A DNA stretch of 64,000 nt from Galerina marginata. Its lineage: Eukaryota; Basidiomycota; Agaricomycetes; Agaricales; Galerinaceae. The stretch is from positions 1,116,001 to 1,180,000 of the forward strand of contig JAECYW010000011.1 of NCBI GenBank assembly GCA_023014335.1. Reading direction: 5' to 3'. The translations under genes were made by a program, and so were the position numbers. The notes beneath the pieces are model-generated. The model was given only the letters and a program-made list of their open reading frames with translations. It ran no database searches and had not been told where the DNA came from. Of the stretch, positions 22,265 through 34,447 are shown one piece after another (position 1 is the stretch's first letter; each line of letters begins with the position of its first letter).

Positions 22265-23600
22265 TTACGACGGAGCGTTGCAACCGGGGACTCCGGCTAG
22301 CACACAGTCACGCCATGCTGCGTACAAAAGTAAAACGAAGTTCTGCCCTTCTGGACTGCCCGCGGTATATGGCGTGCGGTCTCCCCATCCAAGCGGGTTC
22401 ACAGCAGGCGTTGCAGTGCCGTTGGACGTAATATGGCCATTAGAGGCCAAAGTAAGTCGGATGTGTTCGGCCCATGCAATATAAGTTTGTATAGTGGCGC
22501 TGGAAAGCGGAGATGCCGACCCTTGGGACGAACACAAGGTAGAAAGACGGTAGGCAACGCTAGCGAGTAGCGCGCTCCCAGACGTCTCGCCGAACCAGGT
22601 GGTGTCGTCGATGTAGTTTCGGAGAAAGCCCTGGTCAGGCGATGCTTTCATGGCTGCGTTCAAAATTTCGCTGATTAACTGCACGAGGGATGCAATGGAC
22701 TGCTGGGTCCAGGCAGCTCCACCAGAGTTTGCGAGTAAGGATGATGGCGCTTTGACGAGTGTGGCGAGGACGCGCATGGTCCCAGCAGCTGCCCAAGCGT
22801 TTCCGGTTGACCAAATTCCTGGATCCATGTTGACCGGGCCGAGGATGTGGGTCCACAGGCCGGAAGCGGAGGATGGATGGGTCTTGGGAGGTGTGGCGGT
22901 TGTGGTGGTATTTGCGCGTAAAGCTTGCCTGTACAACAGACATTGTTGCACTGCGATTTGAAGTATCGTTGCATTGTTCGACGCTACTCCGTAATACGCA
23001 AGGAATGGAGGTGCCATATATATGAAGTCGGCCCTTACCAACGAAAAATAAATTTGGGTAAGCACAAATGCCGATCTAAAAAATTTAAAGCCACTCTTAC
23101 CAAAGCTCAGCGTACATGACTCTATGGGAAATAGCACCGTTGGGCCATTTTGGCGCTTGATTAAGGACATAGAGCGCTTCTGCCTTCGCGGCTGCTGCGA
23201 ATGATGCGTTGGTTGTTCCTAACAACACTGCGCTAACGCCCAAGCTTGCAGGATCTCCCACTGCGCCGTCTCCATCACTCAAACCATTTGGTGGTGCGGC
23301 AATGACAATCTTCTGCTTTGCATATGTCAAGGACGGGGAACTACTGGGGGTTACGGTGGGCACTGGGAAGGGGCTATTGCCAAAAACCGCAAGAGGCGCG
23401 TCAAAGAGCTCAAGTAGAGCCTCGGATGCCGTTCCATACTCCCAAGAGTGCGATGGCAGGGCAGTAGCCCGGGCCAGCACTGCATTGACATCAAAGCCAG
23501 GCGAAAAGGGTATCGCGGTTGACGTAGCGCGGGTCGAGGCCGACACATGGGTAACCAGGAGTATGGTGCTAAGCGCCAACGAAAACACGCAACAGTACAT
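22265..23600 (-). CDS. Secreted glycosidase of the six-hairpin type, GH105-like
   Basis: Two exons (23600-23101 and 23033-22265, intron 67 nt) give 422 aa. The ATG at 23600 starts a signal peptide (MYCCVFSLALSTILLVTHVSA). I preferred it to an upstream in-frame Met because the preceding residues are Pro/Ser-rich and not signal-like. The mature part contains ISHRVMYAELWADFIYMAPP and WSTGNAWAAAGTMRVL, hallmarks of fungal GH105-like (alpha/alpha)6-barrel proteins. It ends GWGDRTPYTAGSPEGQNFVL. GH105 enzymes remove unsaturated uronic acids from pectin or rhamnogalacturonan fragments, so a role in plant polysaccharide breakdown outside the cell is likely. The substrate is not determined. Confidence 0.8.
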
Positions 23601-24755
23601 ATCCAATACTTCAGAGCTGTATGTAGGGGTGGGCGGGGAAGACCTCGGTGGAAGCAAGTAGCCAATTTGCAACCTTTAAGTCAACCGCCTCGTCGGAAGA
23701 AGTGCACATGACTTTTGTCAGAAGCAAGCTGCCACGAAGCGAGGCGGGTAATTATTCTTCTGTTCGTGTCCTCGTACGAAGACCGCGACATGCGAAATTA
23801 GGCAACCCAGGCATATGTGTGCTACTTCCGCACATTGCATTTGGATTCGCAATACATCGAAGATCAAAGCAGCAGAGAATTTGAATGCTTTATACAAATT
23901 CGTTATGGCAAGACAGCGAGCTGTGCCTACGTGCACTCAAGAACTAGAATGACGTGAATAGCAGGTTAACCACTGGACGCATAGCGGTATGTAGATTTCT
24001 CGGCTTTGTTCGACAAGGACCATCGCAATGATGGCCTGAAAAGCCGATGGCAATGTTATTTCGATGAGAAGTATAACAGTCGATGGGCAAGGAATCTGAG
24101 CAGAACGTCGGGCCTCGGCCAAGCTTCAGTTCTCTGGACCCATGCTTTCTGCCACTACTGAGTTACTTTTGGTCAGCGGTTATTGTACGCAAAGGGCAAT
24201 TTGAAGAGAACCAAAACTCATCGCGATCAGTATAAACGGTAAGCGCTTTTTCCTCTGTTGAGGCGTCTGGCCATTCGGGCAGAGTCGTTGGGTCGAGTTG
24301 AAAGAATCATTATTGAAACCCCGCAATCGTGGCGCCACAGCAGCGTGACCCAGACAACCGTACGATTCCCGCACTCCGGCGCGTCTGGCTCGTCCTTGTG
24401 GTCAAAGCAGCGTCGGTGGGCCAGTCAAGAGGGCGGTATTCGCTGTCAACATACATGCGGCTTTAGTCCTTATCGATATCACGCAGCTGCACTGGGTGTT
24501 CTCTCTAAATTCGGCGTTGACAGCGGTGTTCCTGGTGTTCAGTGGAAGAACACATCCTCCGAAAGGACACCGTCACAAGGGCCCGGGCTAGGATAGCTGA
24601 CCTCGCGTACGCTTACGCTCTTGCAGTCATAAGCACATCAGTTAATTTTTAGTGTCATGTGGGAACATAAAATTAGGTAGGAATAGGTTTGTCCGTCTCT
24701 AACAAGCGAAAATAAGAGGAAAAAAGGTAAAGCGAAGGAAGCCTATCCCAGGAGG
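23601..24755. other. Intergenic region between the GH105-like gene and TOP3
   Basis: About 1.15 kb. It holds the promoter of the glycosidase gene and the 3' flank of TOP3. No gene was recognised. Confidence 0.45.
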
Positions 24756-27700
24756 CTAATATCCATCAGCCGCCCCGAACGCAGATTTCTTCTTGGCACC
24801 TCGTCCGCGTTTTCCCCTCGAAGCGCTGCCGCTGCCCCTTCCACGCTTCGAGCCGCCTGAGGAATTCGACCGCTTCGAGCCACCAGCACCGCCGCCTTGC
24901 GTGCATTCTGATCAAAGACATTAGCCACACAATTCTGAAGGGGGGTTGACAAGGGTAGACAGCTCACTGGAACTCCAATGACCCGTTTGACCACACTTGA
25001 AGCACGGGTTGCCAGACGCATCCGCTCCAGAGGAATTGGATTTACTTTTGCCAGAGGCACCATTTGGACAGGCTGCACAAGCTAAATCAATATTCTGTCA
25101 AAATAGGCGACATAAATAACAATTACCCGAACTCCAATGACCCGTTTCGCCGCACTTGAAGCACGAGCCATCCGACGTATCTGATCCAGCAAAGGTGGAT
25201 TTACCCTTGGCGGATCCGCCATTAGGACAGGCTGAACAAGTCAACATTCTGCTGTACCAGAAAGCATCGAACTTCCGTTACCTGAGCTATAGTGGCCAGG
25301 TTGCTGGCATTTGAAGCAGGTTGCGCTGGCGGCTTTGTCATTGGCATTGGTACCAAAGCTTCTTGATCTCTTGTTGCTAGAGCCATCACCGTTCGGACAG
25401 TCTGGAGAAGCACGTGGAGGCCCCAAGTTAGCGACGTTGCCACTGAAACAATTTAAAAGAAGGTACGGACCACTAGCCCAATGGCCAGTTTCGTTACACT
25501 AAACGCGAATTTATTAGCAGCTCGGCGCACTTCCCGACAATGAAAACGAACCTTGAAACATGTTGACGATTCAGCATTGTTGGACGACGCATTCAAAGAC
25601 TGGGTTCTCGAAGACATCCTACCACCCCCCATTCCGGAACCTCCACCCTGCGAAGGCTCATCGGCCCATTCAAAGAAACCACACGACGCGTGATCCGCTT
25701 TGCGGCATTTCCAGAACCTCCGGCCTTTGTTTTCGTTGTCCTTTTGGACTGTAAAGAGGATCGCATCTTCGTTGCACTTGCACGACCGCATCGGCGGTTC
25801 TCCGGCTGCAGATGTATCTCGAGTCTATATTGCACATTTTTCACCGTTAGAAAAGCTGCCATAAAGGGAGAAAATGAAAGCTGACTGATGAATAAGACCG
25901 CTTGGCTGGAACACTGCCTGACGCCGTTCTTGATCCACTAGCTGCAGGGCCATCTTCGACCCACTGAAAGAATCCACAGCCGGAGGGACCCTTGGTACAT
26001 CCCCAGAATTTCTTGCCCTTGGAAGCCGTGTCACGTACCACCGTCCTCTCAACGGCCTCGAGATTGCAGTTACATTTAACAGAGCCATCACCTGGTGCAT
26101 ATGCCCCACCCTTAGAAGAGGTTGAAGCAACCGAAGTTGCTTGCCACGTAGGAGAAACGTAAAGAGGCGCAGTTTGCCGGGAACTTGAAGCCACTGCTGT
26201 TGAAGACGTCGAAACGGGTGCGCTTGGCCGGACTGTTATCGATGTTGCAGAAGAAACAGGTGCCGTCCGCGACGACCCAGCTTGACGAGCAGATGGCGCA
26301 GCCGTCGTTGTACGTGCTTGAGGCATATCGAAATCATCTACAAAATCTCAAGATCAGTGCGTCTCAAGGTAAAGATGTTGCCCATTACTCACCATCATTA
26401 TCCGAATCGTCAACCGTGATTATGCCCCCAGCATTAGGTGCCCCACCTCGACTTCGACCTCGACCACGACCCCGTGCATTTCCTCGTGTAGCTCTTGAAG
26501 CAGGTCGTCCTCGAGCGCCTCCACGTCCACCACCGCCTCCGCCTGGTCCGTCATTGCCGCCGCCGCCGCCGCCGCCAGGCCCTTGCCCTCCTCCCCCTTG
26601 TTCGTTCTGGGGTTCTCCCTCACCAGAAAGGTACCGCGTTACGCTCTGTCGCCAAAACGTAAACTATGGTTCAGAAACAAGTACCTGGTGGATAGATGCT
26701 TACAGCCGTCACTCGCTCAAATTCTCGTCGCACAATGATGAACATTTCCTTGTACTGGTCGAGACTATGCATGAGCATGTCATTCTTGCTCGTTGTGCCT
26801 TCGCAGACTTGGACCATCCGTCGTTCAGTCTACAGCCGTGTTAGTTCAGTTTATTAAACGATTGATGGGTTGACGAAGGAACTTAGACACAGACCTCTCG
26901 ACGCAATTGGGGCTTGCTGACATTCTTCGCGAGACCGATTTGGTTATACCCCTCGATTAAACCAATGCCCAGTGTAGACGGGACGAGGTACTTGGTCGCT
27001 CCTTCCTGGCGCTCAATAACATAGTGACGGTCGATGATCGTTTCAATGTGCTGTGCTATTGTAGCGTCCGTGCCTGCAAGAGGGAGTTGTCTATGAGACG
27101 CCATTCGATAACCCGAGAAATGAATAGAAACAAACCAATTCCATTCTTATCCATAAGAGTTACCAGGTCAGCTTCGGTTAGATAGTTGGGCTTTGACGTT
27201 TGTCCTTCCCGAACCTCGCATGTCGTGGGTTCAAACTCTTCGCCCTCTTGAAAGTCAGGAACATAATGACCATTCCATTTTTCGTAAACGTAGACGTTAA
27301 GATAGTTCTTCTCTTTTACAACCAAGCCTAAGGATTTATATCAGCAAACATCGGCGCAGGTCGGAGATAAGGACAAAACCTGTTGCAGAGAATTCCTCCC
27401 CTCCACACATGACGTCGACCGTCGTCTGCCAGCCTTCTGCATCTTTCGAACAGCATGCTAAGTATCGTCGGGTGATGTACTCGTAGACCTTCTTCTCTTC
27501 TCCATTCAAGTTGTTGGCATGGGCTGTTGGGTGGATGGGTGGATGGGCTTTATCGTTGTGTTTGCCTTTCCGTGGGGTGCTGTAGCCACCTTGTTGCAAT
27601 CTGATGCACTGGTTTAGAAGAGTATAATTGACTTCAGAAATGTGCTTACGAAGTGGCAAATTCACCCCATGCAGGGTCCACAGTTTGTTTTCCTATCAAG

Positions 27701-29007
27701 GACATATGGTCGAATTGCGGGTCGAATTCATCCGTTTCTGTACGAGGATACGAAACAAAGCCTTGGTTATATAGCTTTTCAGCCAACTGTTCTTTGATCA
27801 GCATCCCCTAGATTGTTATTTTAGACTCGAAGTACGCACATCTAAAACCTTCTTTGGGGCCAGTCTAAGCAGCCTCGATCCAGCTTTCTGCAGCTCCACG
27901 GTCGTCAGAGGCAATGGTTTCCTAGTGATGAGATGATCTAGCAGAATGTCGATTTTATGTAGGTAAACACCGTTCATACCATTTCTTGGTCATCTTGTTT
28001 GTGACTTTGGTGACAATGGCCGGGGAGTTTTCTATAAGCGCGTAGAGAGTTCCGACTACGGCCTGGTCGAAAAGATGGTTCCGTTTCCAGTTGAATTTCG
28101 TTTCTTCGTCTCCTTGTGATGCACTCTGCCGTGTCAACGATAGGTATATATACCAGAATGTCTCCGGGTCAAAGTTCTTGACTAGTTTGTACCGCTGCAC
28201 TACGAAGCCCAGTGTAGGAAACTGACATGGACCTTTATCGATATAAATAAAAGATAAGCAGATATTTGAAGGAGGCTAACCGTATGACACGACGCTCTTT
28301 TCTTCTGCAATTTGCGGAACGCGACCCTGCAGAGTCAGGGTTTGTAATCTCGTGAATGCTGCCCCGACCTTCAGGTCCAGAAATATACGAGCCTCCACCG
28401 CGTCCGCTTGTCTTCTGTCGAGCTCAACCGGATGCTGTGCTGCGTTATGAATCTGTCTATCCAAAGGATCATAAACTTCAGCCTTAAGCAGACAAAAGGC
28501 GACATACTGGGCAATAATCGCGCTAAACCTCGCTCGCTTGATTCGAATAGTCGGTTTGGCCTTGCGACAGACTCGAGCCACCTCCATGCCGATGTGTTCC
28601 CCTTCCCTATCACAATCTGTCCAAATCATGAGGACGTCCGCACGTCGCGCCTGCGTTAGGAGATTTTGTTCAATGGCTTTCTTGTCCGAGGGTATCAGCG
28701 TCTCAACAGGAGCGTCGAAGAGTTCGAATGCATCGCAGGAGTTCCACTTCCGATGTCTGTCGCCAAAATCATGCGCCGTCAGGTGTCCCAAAACCGCCGT
28801 GACAACGAAGAAAGACTGTGTATGTGGGTAGTCGAACTCATAGTTTTTGATGTACTGGGACTGGCTATTGTGCTTTTCATGGAATCAGGACAACTCGGCG
28901 CGTTAAAATGACAGATATTGACGCACTGTGGTGTATTGACCCCCTGATAAAATTTGAGTGATGGATTTCGAAATTGAAGGCTTTTCAGCGACACATAAGA
29001 CCCTCAT
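24756..29007 (-). CDS. TOP3: DNA topoisomerase III with RGG, GRF and zinc-knuckle tail
   Basis: A many-exon minus-strand gene. It starts MRVLCVAEKPSISKS at 29007, the canonical type IA topoisomerase N-terminus. The toprim motif is WTDCDREGEHIG (D-x-D-x-E) and the catalytic tyrosine lies in GFVSYPRTETDEFDP. HPVELDRRQADAVEAR and GIGTDATIAQHIETII are also diagnostic. After the core come a Gly/Arg-rich segment (about 26640-26400), two GRF-type zinc fingers (GKKFWGCTKGPSGCGFFQW and GRRFWKCRKADHASCGFFEW), and four CCHC knuckles of type CFKCxxTGHWSS. A basic Ser/Gly/Lys tail follows. It passes single strands to resolve recombination intermediates, usually with a RecQ helicase. One 51-nt intron near 28,450-28,510 is in frame and stop-free. 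It is recognised because IIAQQIHNAAQHPV is restored by splicing. The start is 237 bp from that of the divergent UTP25 gene. Confidence 0.93.
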
Positions 29008-29243
29008 AGGCGCGTCTAAGATATTGGTTTTATTCAAGAAGTATCCACCACCTGGACGTAGGTCAGTGTGGTATGTAGAACGGTGGCAAGTTTGGGTGGG
29101 AGTCAACAAATGGACGCGTCCCTTACGTGACCGGGCCACGGGAACGCGATTTCTGTTTGGTCCTGTTGTCCGACGCCATTCGAATTTTGGGTCGACGAAA
29201 CGGAGGTTGCTCTATACTTTATCTGTACCGCCTCTAGCCCGCC
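29008..29243. promoter_or_regulatory. Bidirectional promoter between TOP3 and UTP25
   Basis: Only 236 bp separate the two divergent start codons, so both genes must share this control region. No TATA box stands out. Confidence 0.6.
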
Positions 29244-31717
29244 ATGGACGAAGGAAACTCTGTCACGACCAAGCTTCTTACGCTCTTGAATGTGTCTGCG
29301 ACAAAAATAGGAAAAAGGAAGCGATTTGACGAAGAATTTGTACCTGCTGAAAAGCTAAACAAACGGAGGTCGATAACATTCGCCGATCCCATTAAAACCT
29401 CAGAAAAGGCAAAGGTAGCCGTCCTAGAAGTTGAGAAAGAGGTCGTTGTTTCTATGAACGGCAAAAGTGTAGGAGATGACGATGAAGTCGATGACCATGA
29501 GGTGGAAGGTGTGTTCCGGTGCTTACGATCGACTTTGCTCTCCAATTCACTGCCAAATTAATAGAAACTGCATCGTCTGATAATTATCAGAAACACTTCG
29601 GACTGAATCCTATATGTCTATCGGAATCTTCAAGAACAGCGGTAGACAGCCGGTCATGGGCAAATTCAAGAGAGAAATGCGGCAAGCTCGGATCAGCAAT
29701 GGTATCGATTCCCTCAAATTCAGGAGCCAGCACTTCGACTAGCGCCTCTGAAATCGATGTAGGCACATAATCTATTCTTCACAGAATAATGACCTTAAAT
29801 TTGTTAATACCTCAGATCCTTGAAAATCTCAAGGAGCCGTTTTCAAGAAGGCAGTCCAAGCAAGCAAAAGGTAAGCCTACCTGAAAGCGCTTAAGCACTT
29901 AATCTCATCCCCGATATTTTAGGCCAAGCGGAGCTGCAGAATGAGATTCTTTCAACCCTGTCTACGCGAAAAGATCTCTACGTCACCTCGACTCCTCTAG
30001 AAACGAAAAGACCAACAAGAGAGGCAATCGCTCTTCATGCTCTGAATCACGTAACCAAGTCCGTACGCCTGGCCTACTGGTTATTATCACATTTTCTGAC
30101 CGTGCCTCAAGAAAGCGCCGCCGCGTTCTAAAAAACAACGAACGTCTAACCCGCGCAGCAAAGGCAAATCCAGATGCACCTCCTCTCGAAGACGTTCAAG
30201 ACCAAGGATTCACCCGTCCCTCCGTTCTTGTCCTCCTGCCATTCCGCTCCTCCGCCCTCGACTGGTTCCGAGCCATCACCTCACATACTCCTCCACCCTC
30301 CTTCCAGATTGAAAACCAGTCTCGCTTCCTAGCAGAATACGGACTGCCAGAAGGGGCCATTGACAAACTGGTAACAGCCGAGCCGGGCACGTACCCGCCA
30401 GACCATGTCGACACGTTCAAGGGCAACGTCGATGATAACTTCAGAGTGGGAATGAAGTTGACTCGGAAAACGATCAAGATGTTCGCGGATTTCTATGGGT
30501 GTGATATTATCATCGCTAGTCCGCTCGGTCTCCGTCGATCCATCGAAAAAGAAAAGTTTGTTATGTTCAACATTCCTTATACTGCACCTTTTTCTCATTT
30601 TGATTAAGAAATGGTGACTATCTGTCATCCATTGAGGTTCTTGTTATCGACCAGATGGATGCGCTGACGATGCAAAATTGGGAACACATCAAGGTTGGTC
30701 ATTATCTTATATCTTCCCTATTCACCGTCCTGAAGCCTCCCTGCAGTTTGTTATGTCGCACATTAATAAGCTTCCCAAAGAATCACACGACACTGATTTT
30801 TCGCGCATAAAGCCTTGGTATCTCGATGGACAGTAAGTAAATAACCAATTTTTTCTTGCTCATAATCATCTCGGTTGCACAGTGCTGCATATCTGCGCCA
30901 ATCGATTCTTTTGTCAGCATACGAAACGGCCGAAACGCGGTCGTTGTACAACACGGAACTTAAAAATGTAGAAGGCAAAATCAGGACCGAAAGGACATGG
31001 TTGCCGGTTGAAATACCTTCCGGAATCGATCAGGTATGACAGTACCCACCAAATTGCCCACGAAGTGGTATTAATCCTACCATCAGAACTTCATGCACTT
31101 CGACTGTGTCAGTCCAACAGACGAACCTGAAAAACGGTTCCACCATTTCACAACACAAGTATGCCCATCACTCCCACATCCCGCTGAATTCAACTTAACC
31201 CTTTCACAGCTCCTCCCGTCTGTCCTGAAGTCCGCTGTGCAAAGCACCAATACCATCATCTTCATTCCTTCCTCCTTTGACTTCATTCGCATCCAAAACC
31301 ACTTCCGAAAAACCCCAGGCGTGACATACGCCGTCCTATCCGAGTACGCTCTCCTTCCCTCTTCCTCTCTGTCCCCCAAACTAACTAATCTAACCCCCCT
31401 CCCAAAGATACTCCTCAAACCAAGACATCTCCCGCGCCAGACAAGCCTTCTTCAAGGGCGAAAAGTCCTTCCTCCTCGTCAGCGAGCGGTTCCACTTCTA
31501 CAAGCGGTACAAGATCCGCGGAAGCCGCAACATCATCTTCTATGGCCCTCCCGACCACCCGCAGTATTTCACCGAATTTCTGTCGTACCCTTTCCTTGAC
31601 GAAGGCGTGGAGGCTGCGGACGTTACTTGTAGGGTGTTGTTTTCGAAGTATGATAGGTTTAAGTTGGAGAGGATTGCTGGGACGGAGGCCGCGGTTGAGC
31701 TGCTACGGGCGTCGTAA
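29244..31717 (+). CDS. UTP25: U3 snoRNA-associated protein 25 (rRNA processing)
   Basis: A multi-exon plus-strand gene. The N-terminus ([20 protein letters not shown]) is followed by an acidic region. The conserved UTP25/DEF core has [60 protein letters not shown] and [15 protein letters not shown]. It continues with [19 protein letters not shown] and ends with [23 protein letters not shown]25 is a helicase-like small-subunit processome factor in the nucleolus. The position of a DEAD box is DQMD here, as expected for this degenerate helicase fold. I place the stop at 31715-31717. Exon joins at about 31,340-31,410 restore [19 protein letters not shown]. Confidence 0.92.
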
Positions 31718-32106
31718 TTTCTGTGTGGTGTATCTTTCAACGAGACTATTGGATTATCGTCCTGCATAACTATTTGGTTGGAATGACGCCGATAATTATA
31801 ATGGTGTTGTTAGTATTTTAGGATGACGATGGTGGTCCTGTTGGGTTTTTGTTTCAAATCTCTTACTGACTCTCATTGCTTCTTGGCCCCTGCTCAGGTT
31901 ATGTCTAACGTTTTGACTTCGAACCTCTCGATGAAAATTTTTGCTGAAGAACATTCGACTCGCCAGTGGGATATTTTTCGGTGCTGGAGTCTAGATAAAA
32001 TTCTGTGAGCGCTTGAAATTCACAACAAATGCGATTTAAGTTAGGCCTCAAACCGTTTTAAATTCTTTTCTATTGAGGTTCCACTTTTGTAAGCCCACAT
32101 CAGCGG
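31718..32106. other. Intergenic, UTP25 3' flank
   Basis: About 390 bp with no gene; contains the UTP25 3' UTR and the upstream region of tRNA-Val. Confidence 0.6.
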
Positions 32107-32178
32107 GGTCGATGGCGTAGTTGGTTATCGCATCTGTCTAACACACAGAAGGTCCTCAGTTCGAGCCTGGGTCGACTC
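32107..32178 (+). tRNA. tRNA-Val (anticodon AAC)
   Basis: Folds as a cloverleaf. The acceptor stem is GGTCGAT with GTCGACT, and the D arm contains GCGTAGTTGGTTATCGC. The anticodon stem TCTGT/ACAGA has loop CTAACAC, giving anticodon AAC. The T arm is CTCAG-TTCGAGC-CTGGG. No intron. The exact 5' end could shift by one base. Confidence 0.9.
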
Positions 32179-32516
32179 ACATTTTTGAAAGTTATTCGAC
32201 CGAGGCACTATCTGATATTTAGGATGCAGATCAAAGGGCAGATTACAATTTTTTTCTACTGCAGATAATGACTAGTAATGAATCTCCAAAAAATATGGTA
32301 CAGATATACAAGAGCGTCATGGTCGACTATGTATTTACACATCTAAGTATATCAATGAAGTATATCGTACACCGTCACATTCATACACCACGCCCTCCAA
32401 CCAAAAACCAAGCGGCAGGTACTGTCAGCCATCACCATCCGCGCAGCAGGCATATATATACATCTCCGTCGCCAACCACACCGTCATACAACCTCGGCAT
32501 TCGCTCCCGGGTGGGC
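32179..32516. other. Spacer between tRNA-Val and the ATG3 stop
   Basis: AT-rich, about 340 bp. The start of the tRNA 3' flank and the ATG3 3' UTR lie here. Nothing else was seen. Confidence 0.5.
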
Positions 32517-34017
32517 TCAGAAAGAAGTGGTCGAATCGACCTCAATCGTGGGTACGATCGACGCGATGAACTTGAGGAAAACCACCAAGTAGAAATCCAC
32601 ACGCATACCCTCGACCTCCTCCTCGTCCGCATTGGGCGCGACGTCCTTCCCCGTCCCGCTCGCCTTCCTGCTGAAGAGCCACTTCTTCTTGCTCGCGTCC
32701 TTGTCTTTCGCCGTCGGCGAGGCCGCACCGGACCCGGAAGGCGTCTTGCGCGCGAGCTGCTCGGCGACGACGCTGTTGTTCATGCGCTCGATGACCTTTT
32801 TCATGACGCTCGCGTGCTTGCAGGGGTGCACGGACGCGGCTTGTAGCGAGGCTGAGTGGATGAAGGGTTCGATCGTCACGGTTTTGTGGGCGTGGTCGGC
32901 GGAGATGTCTTGGAAGATCTGTGTTGGCGTGAGAGGAGTGCCGTTCTGGATTTCGATAAGAGTGAGCTAGAGTATGAGGAATAGAATGACTGGATAGGTA
33001 GTATACCTCGTCGTAGCCGATCAGCCAGACTCTTGGGGTTTGGTAGTACTTGTCGTAGGTGATCATCACATCGTACGTGCGTACTTGCAGAAGGTTGCCC
33101 TTGGCCGCCTCAGCTGGACTAAACGCGACTATGAGTCAAATCGACTCATATCGAGAAGTGAGAGCACTTGCCTTGACTCAACCAAGCCAGAAGGGAACGA
33201 TTTCGACGCTCCAGCGCCAGAAGCTTTCGGCGCAGCCGTGGCCTCATCCCCGTCCTCCAGGTCGTCTTCCTCCATATCAGGAATCTCGTCCAAATCCAGG
33301 ATCTCCGGCTCCTTATTCGAGGTGCCTAAAGACATACCACCAATTCCTGAGGCGAGGTCGTCTCCGTCGCCCGGGATATCAATGTCAGGAATTTCTGTGA
33401 TGTGATCTGCTGCAGATTCCTTCGACACCGTGCGGCCTGCGTGCGTTTCTACCCATTCATCGCCTTCTGCACTTGGGGTCGACGAGTCTGCAAAGGAAAG
33501 AAGGCGTTCGGCGTCCTCATCCGCGTCGGTGTAGGCGAGAGAAGTGGCACGGCGCAGGCAAGGCACACCGCGGGTTACGAGGTACTGCTTGTCCGCCGGC
33601 AGGAAATCCCTCGTTTTTGACGCATCTCCTTTCTCCCTGTCAGCCAACGAGAGTGATCAGATGGCAGCACAGACCAAAAGGCGATAGGATGAGCGGGCGC
33701 ACCATGTCCACACAGGGAACTTGTACACCAAGAAGTCACCGGCGGCTACGAACTCCTCTACGCCATCTGGATAAGCCAAACGACGTGTATTTTGGTGCTA
33801 GTTGGACGTACCGGGGGTAATACGACCGTGTTCTTTGAACTTGCTCTCTTTGAGGACCTAAGGTGCTGATCGGTGAGCTGATCATGGGGTGCAGCGGCGG
33901 CGTGCTGCGCTTACGGGGCTGATGTACTCGCGCACCGCGAAAAAGTGGGACTACGACGGATCACTGTGAGCTCGATGGGGTGCAACGGGACAGCAGACGG
34001 ACCTGTATGGTTTGCAT
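32517..34017 (-). CDS. ATG3: Autophagy E2-like conjugating enzyme Atg3
   Basis: A minus-strand gene with several short exons. It begins MQTIQ at 34017, then [26 protein letters not shown] and [16 protein letters not shown], the conserved Atg3 N-terminus. A flexible acidic middle ([29 protein letters not shown]) precedes the E2 core with [20 protein letters not shown]. The catalytic cysteine is in [16 protein letters not shown]. The C-terminus is [20 protein letters not shown]. Atg3 transfers Atg8 to phosphatidylethanolamine on autophagosome membranes. A Ser/Lys-rich insertion ([20 protein letters not shown]) lies between the active-site helix and the final helix, as in other basidiomycetes. 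Confidence 0.93.
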
Positions 34018-34447
34018 AACTGGTTGCTGTGAGAGTAGTTGGTTGTAGAGTGCAAAGGGGGGACAGATACTCAATAGGAAATCGATTCGAATTGGCAACC
34101 TTACTGCAACCACGTGCCCTGCCTATCTAGTTTTGTCTTTTGTTTCCGACATATCTTTCGGGTTTTTTATCCTCCAAGGTCTGCTGAGAATACACGACCT
34201 ATCTACAACCTATCTTTCACTCGGAGAGATATCCGACGGAAAGAATCGGTGCCGGAAAGCCACACCTTAAAGAGTAGGCGCACGGGTCGTGTGCAGGGTA
34301 TGCTCGAAATTTCAATCAGAAATGGGTAATAGAACAAGATATCTAGATATAAAGCAGCGATTAAATCCAAGAACAAGGCGTAGATGAGAACTAAAAGGCA
34401 ACCATGAGCGTGTAGAAGAATAAGGACAAGAAAATAAATCTCACAGG
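34018..34447. other. ATG3 promoter and LYAR 3' flank
   Basis: 430 bp between the ATG3 start and the stop of the zinc-finger gene, both on the minus strand. No other gene was seen. Confidence 0.5.

Noticed and set aside
26185..26844. Pro-rich 219-codon plus-strand frame
   Set aside because: It lies opposite the Gly/Arg-rich and GRF region of TOP3; it has no start context, introns or domain.
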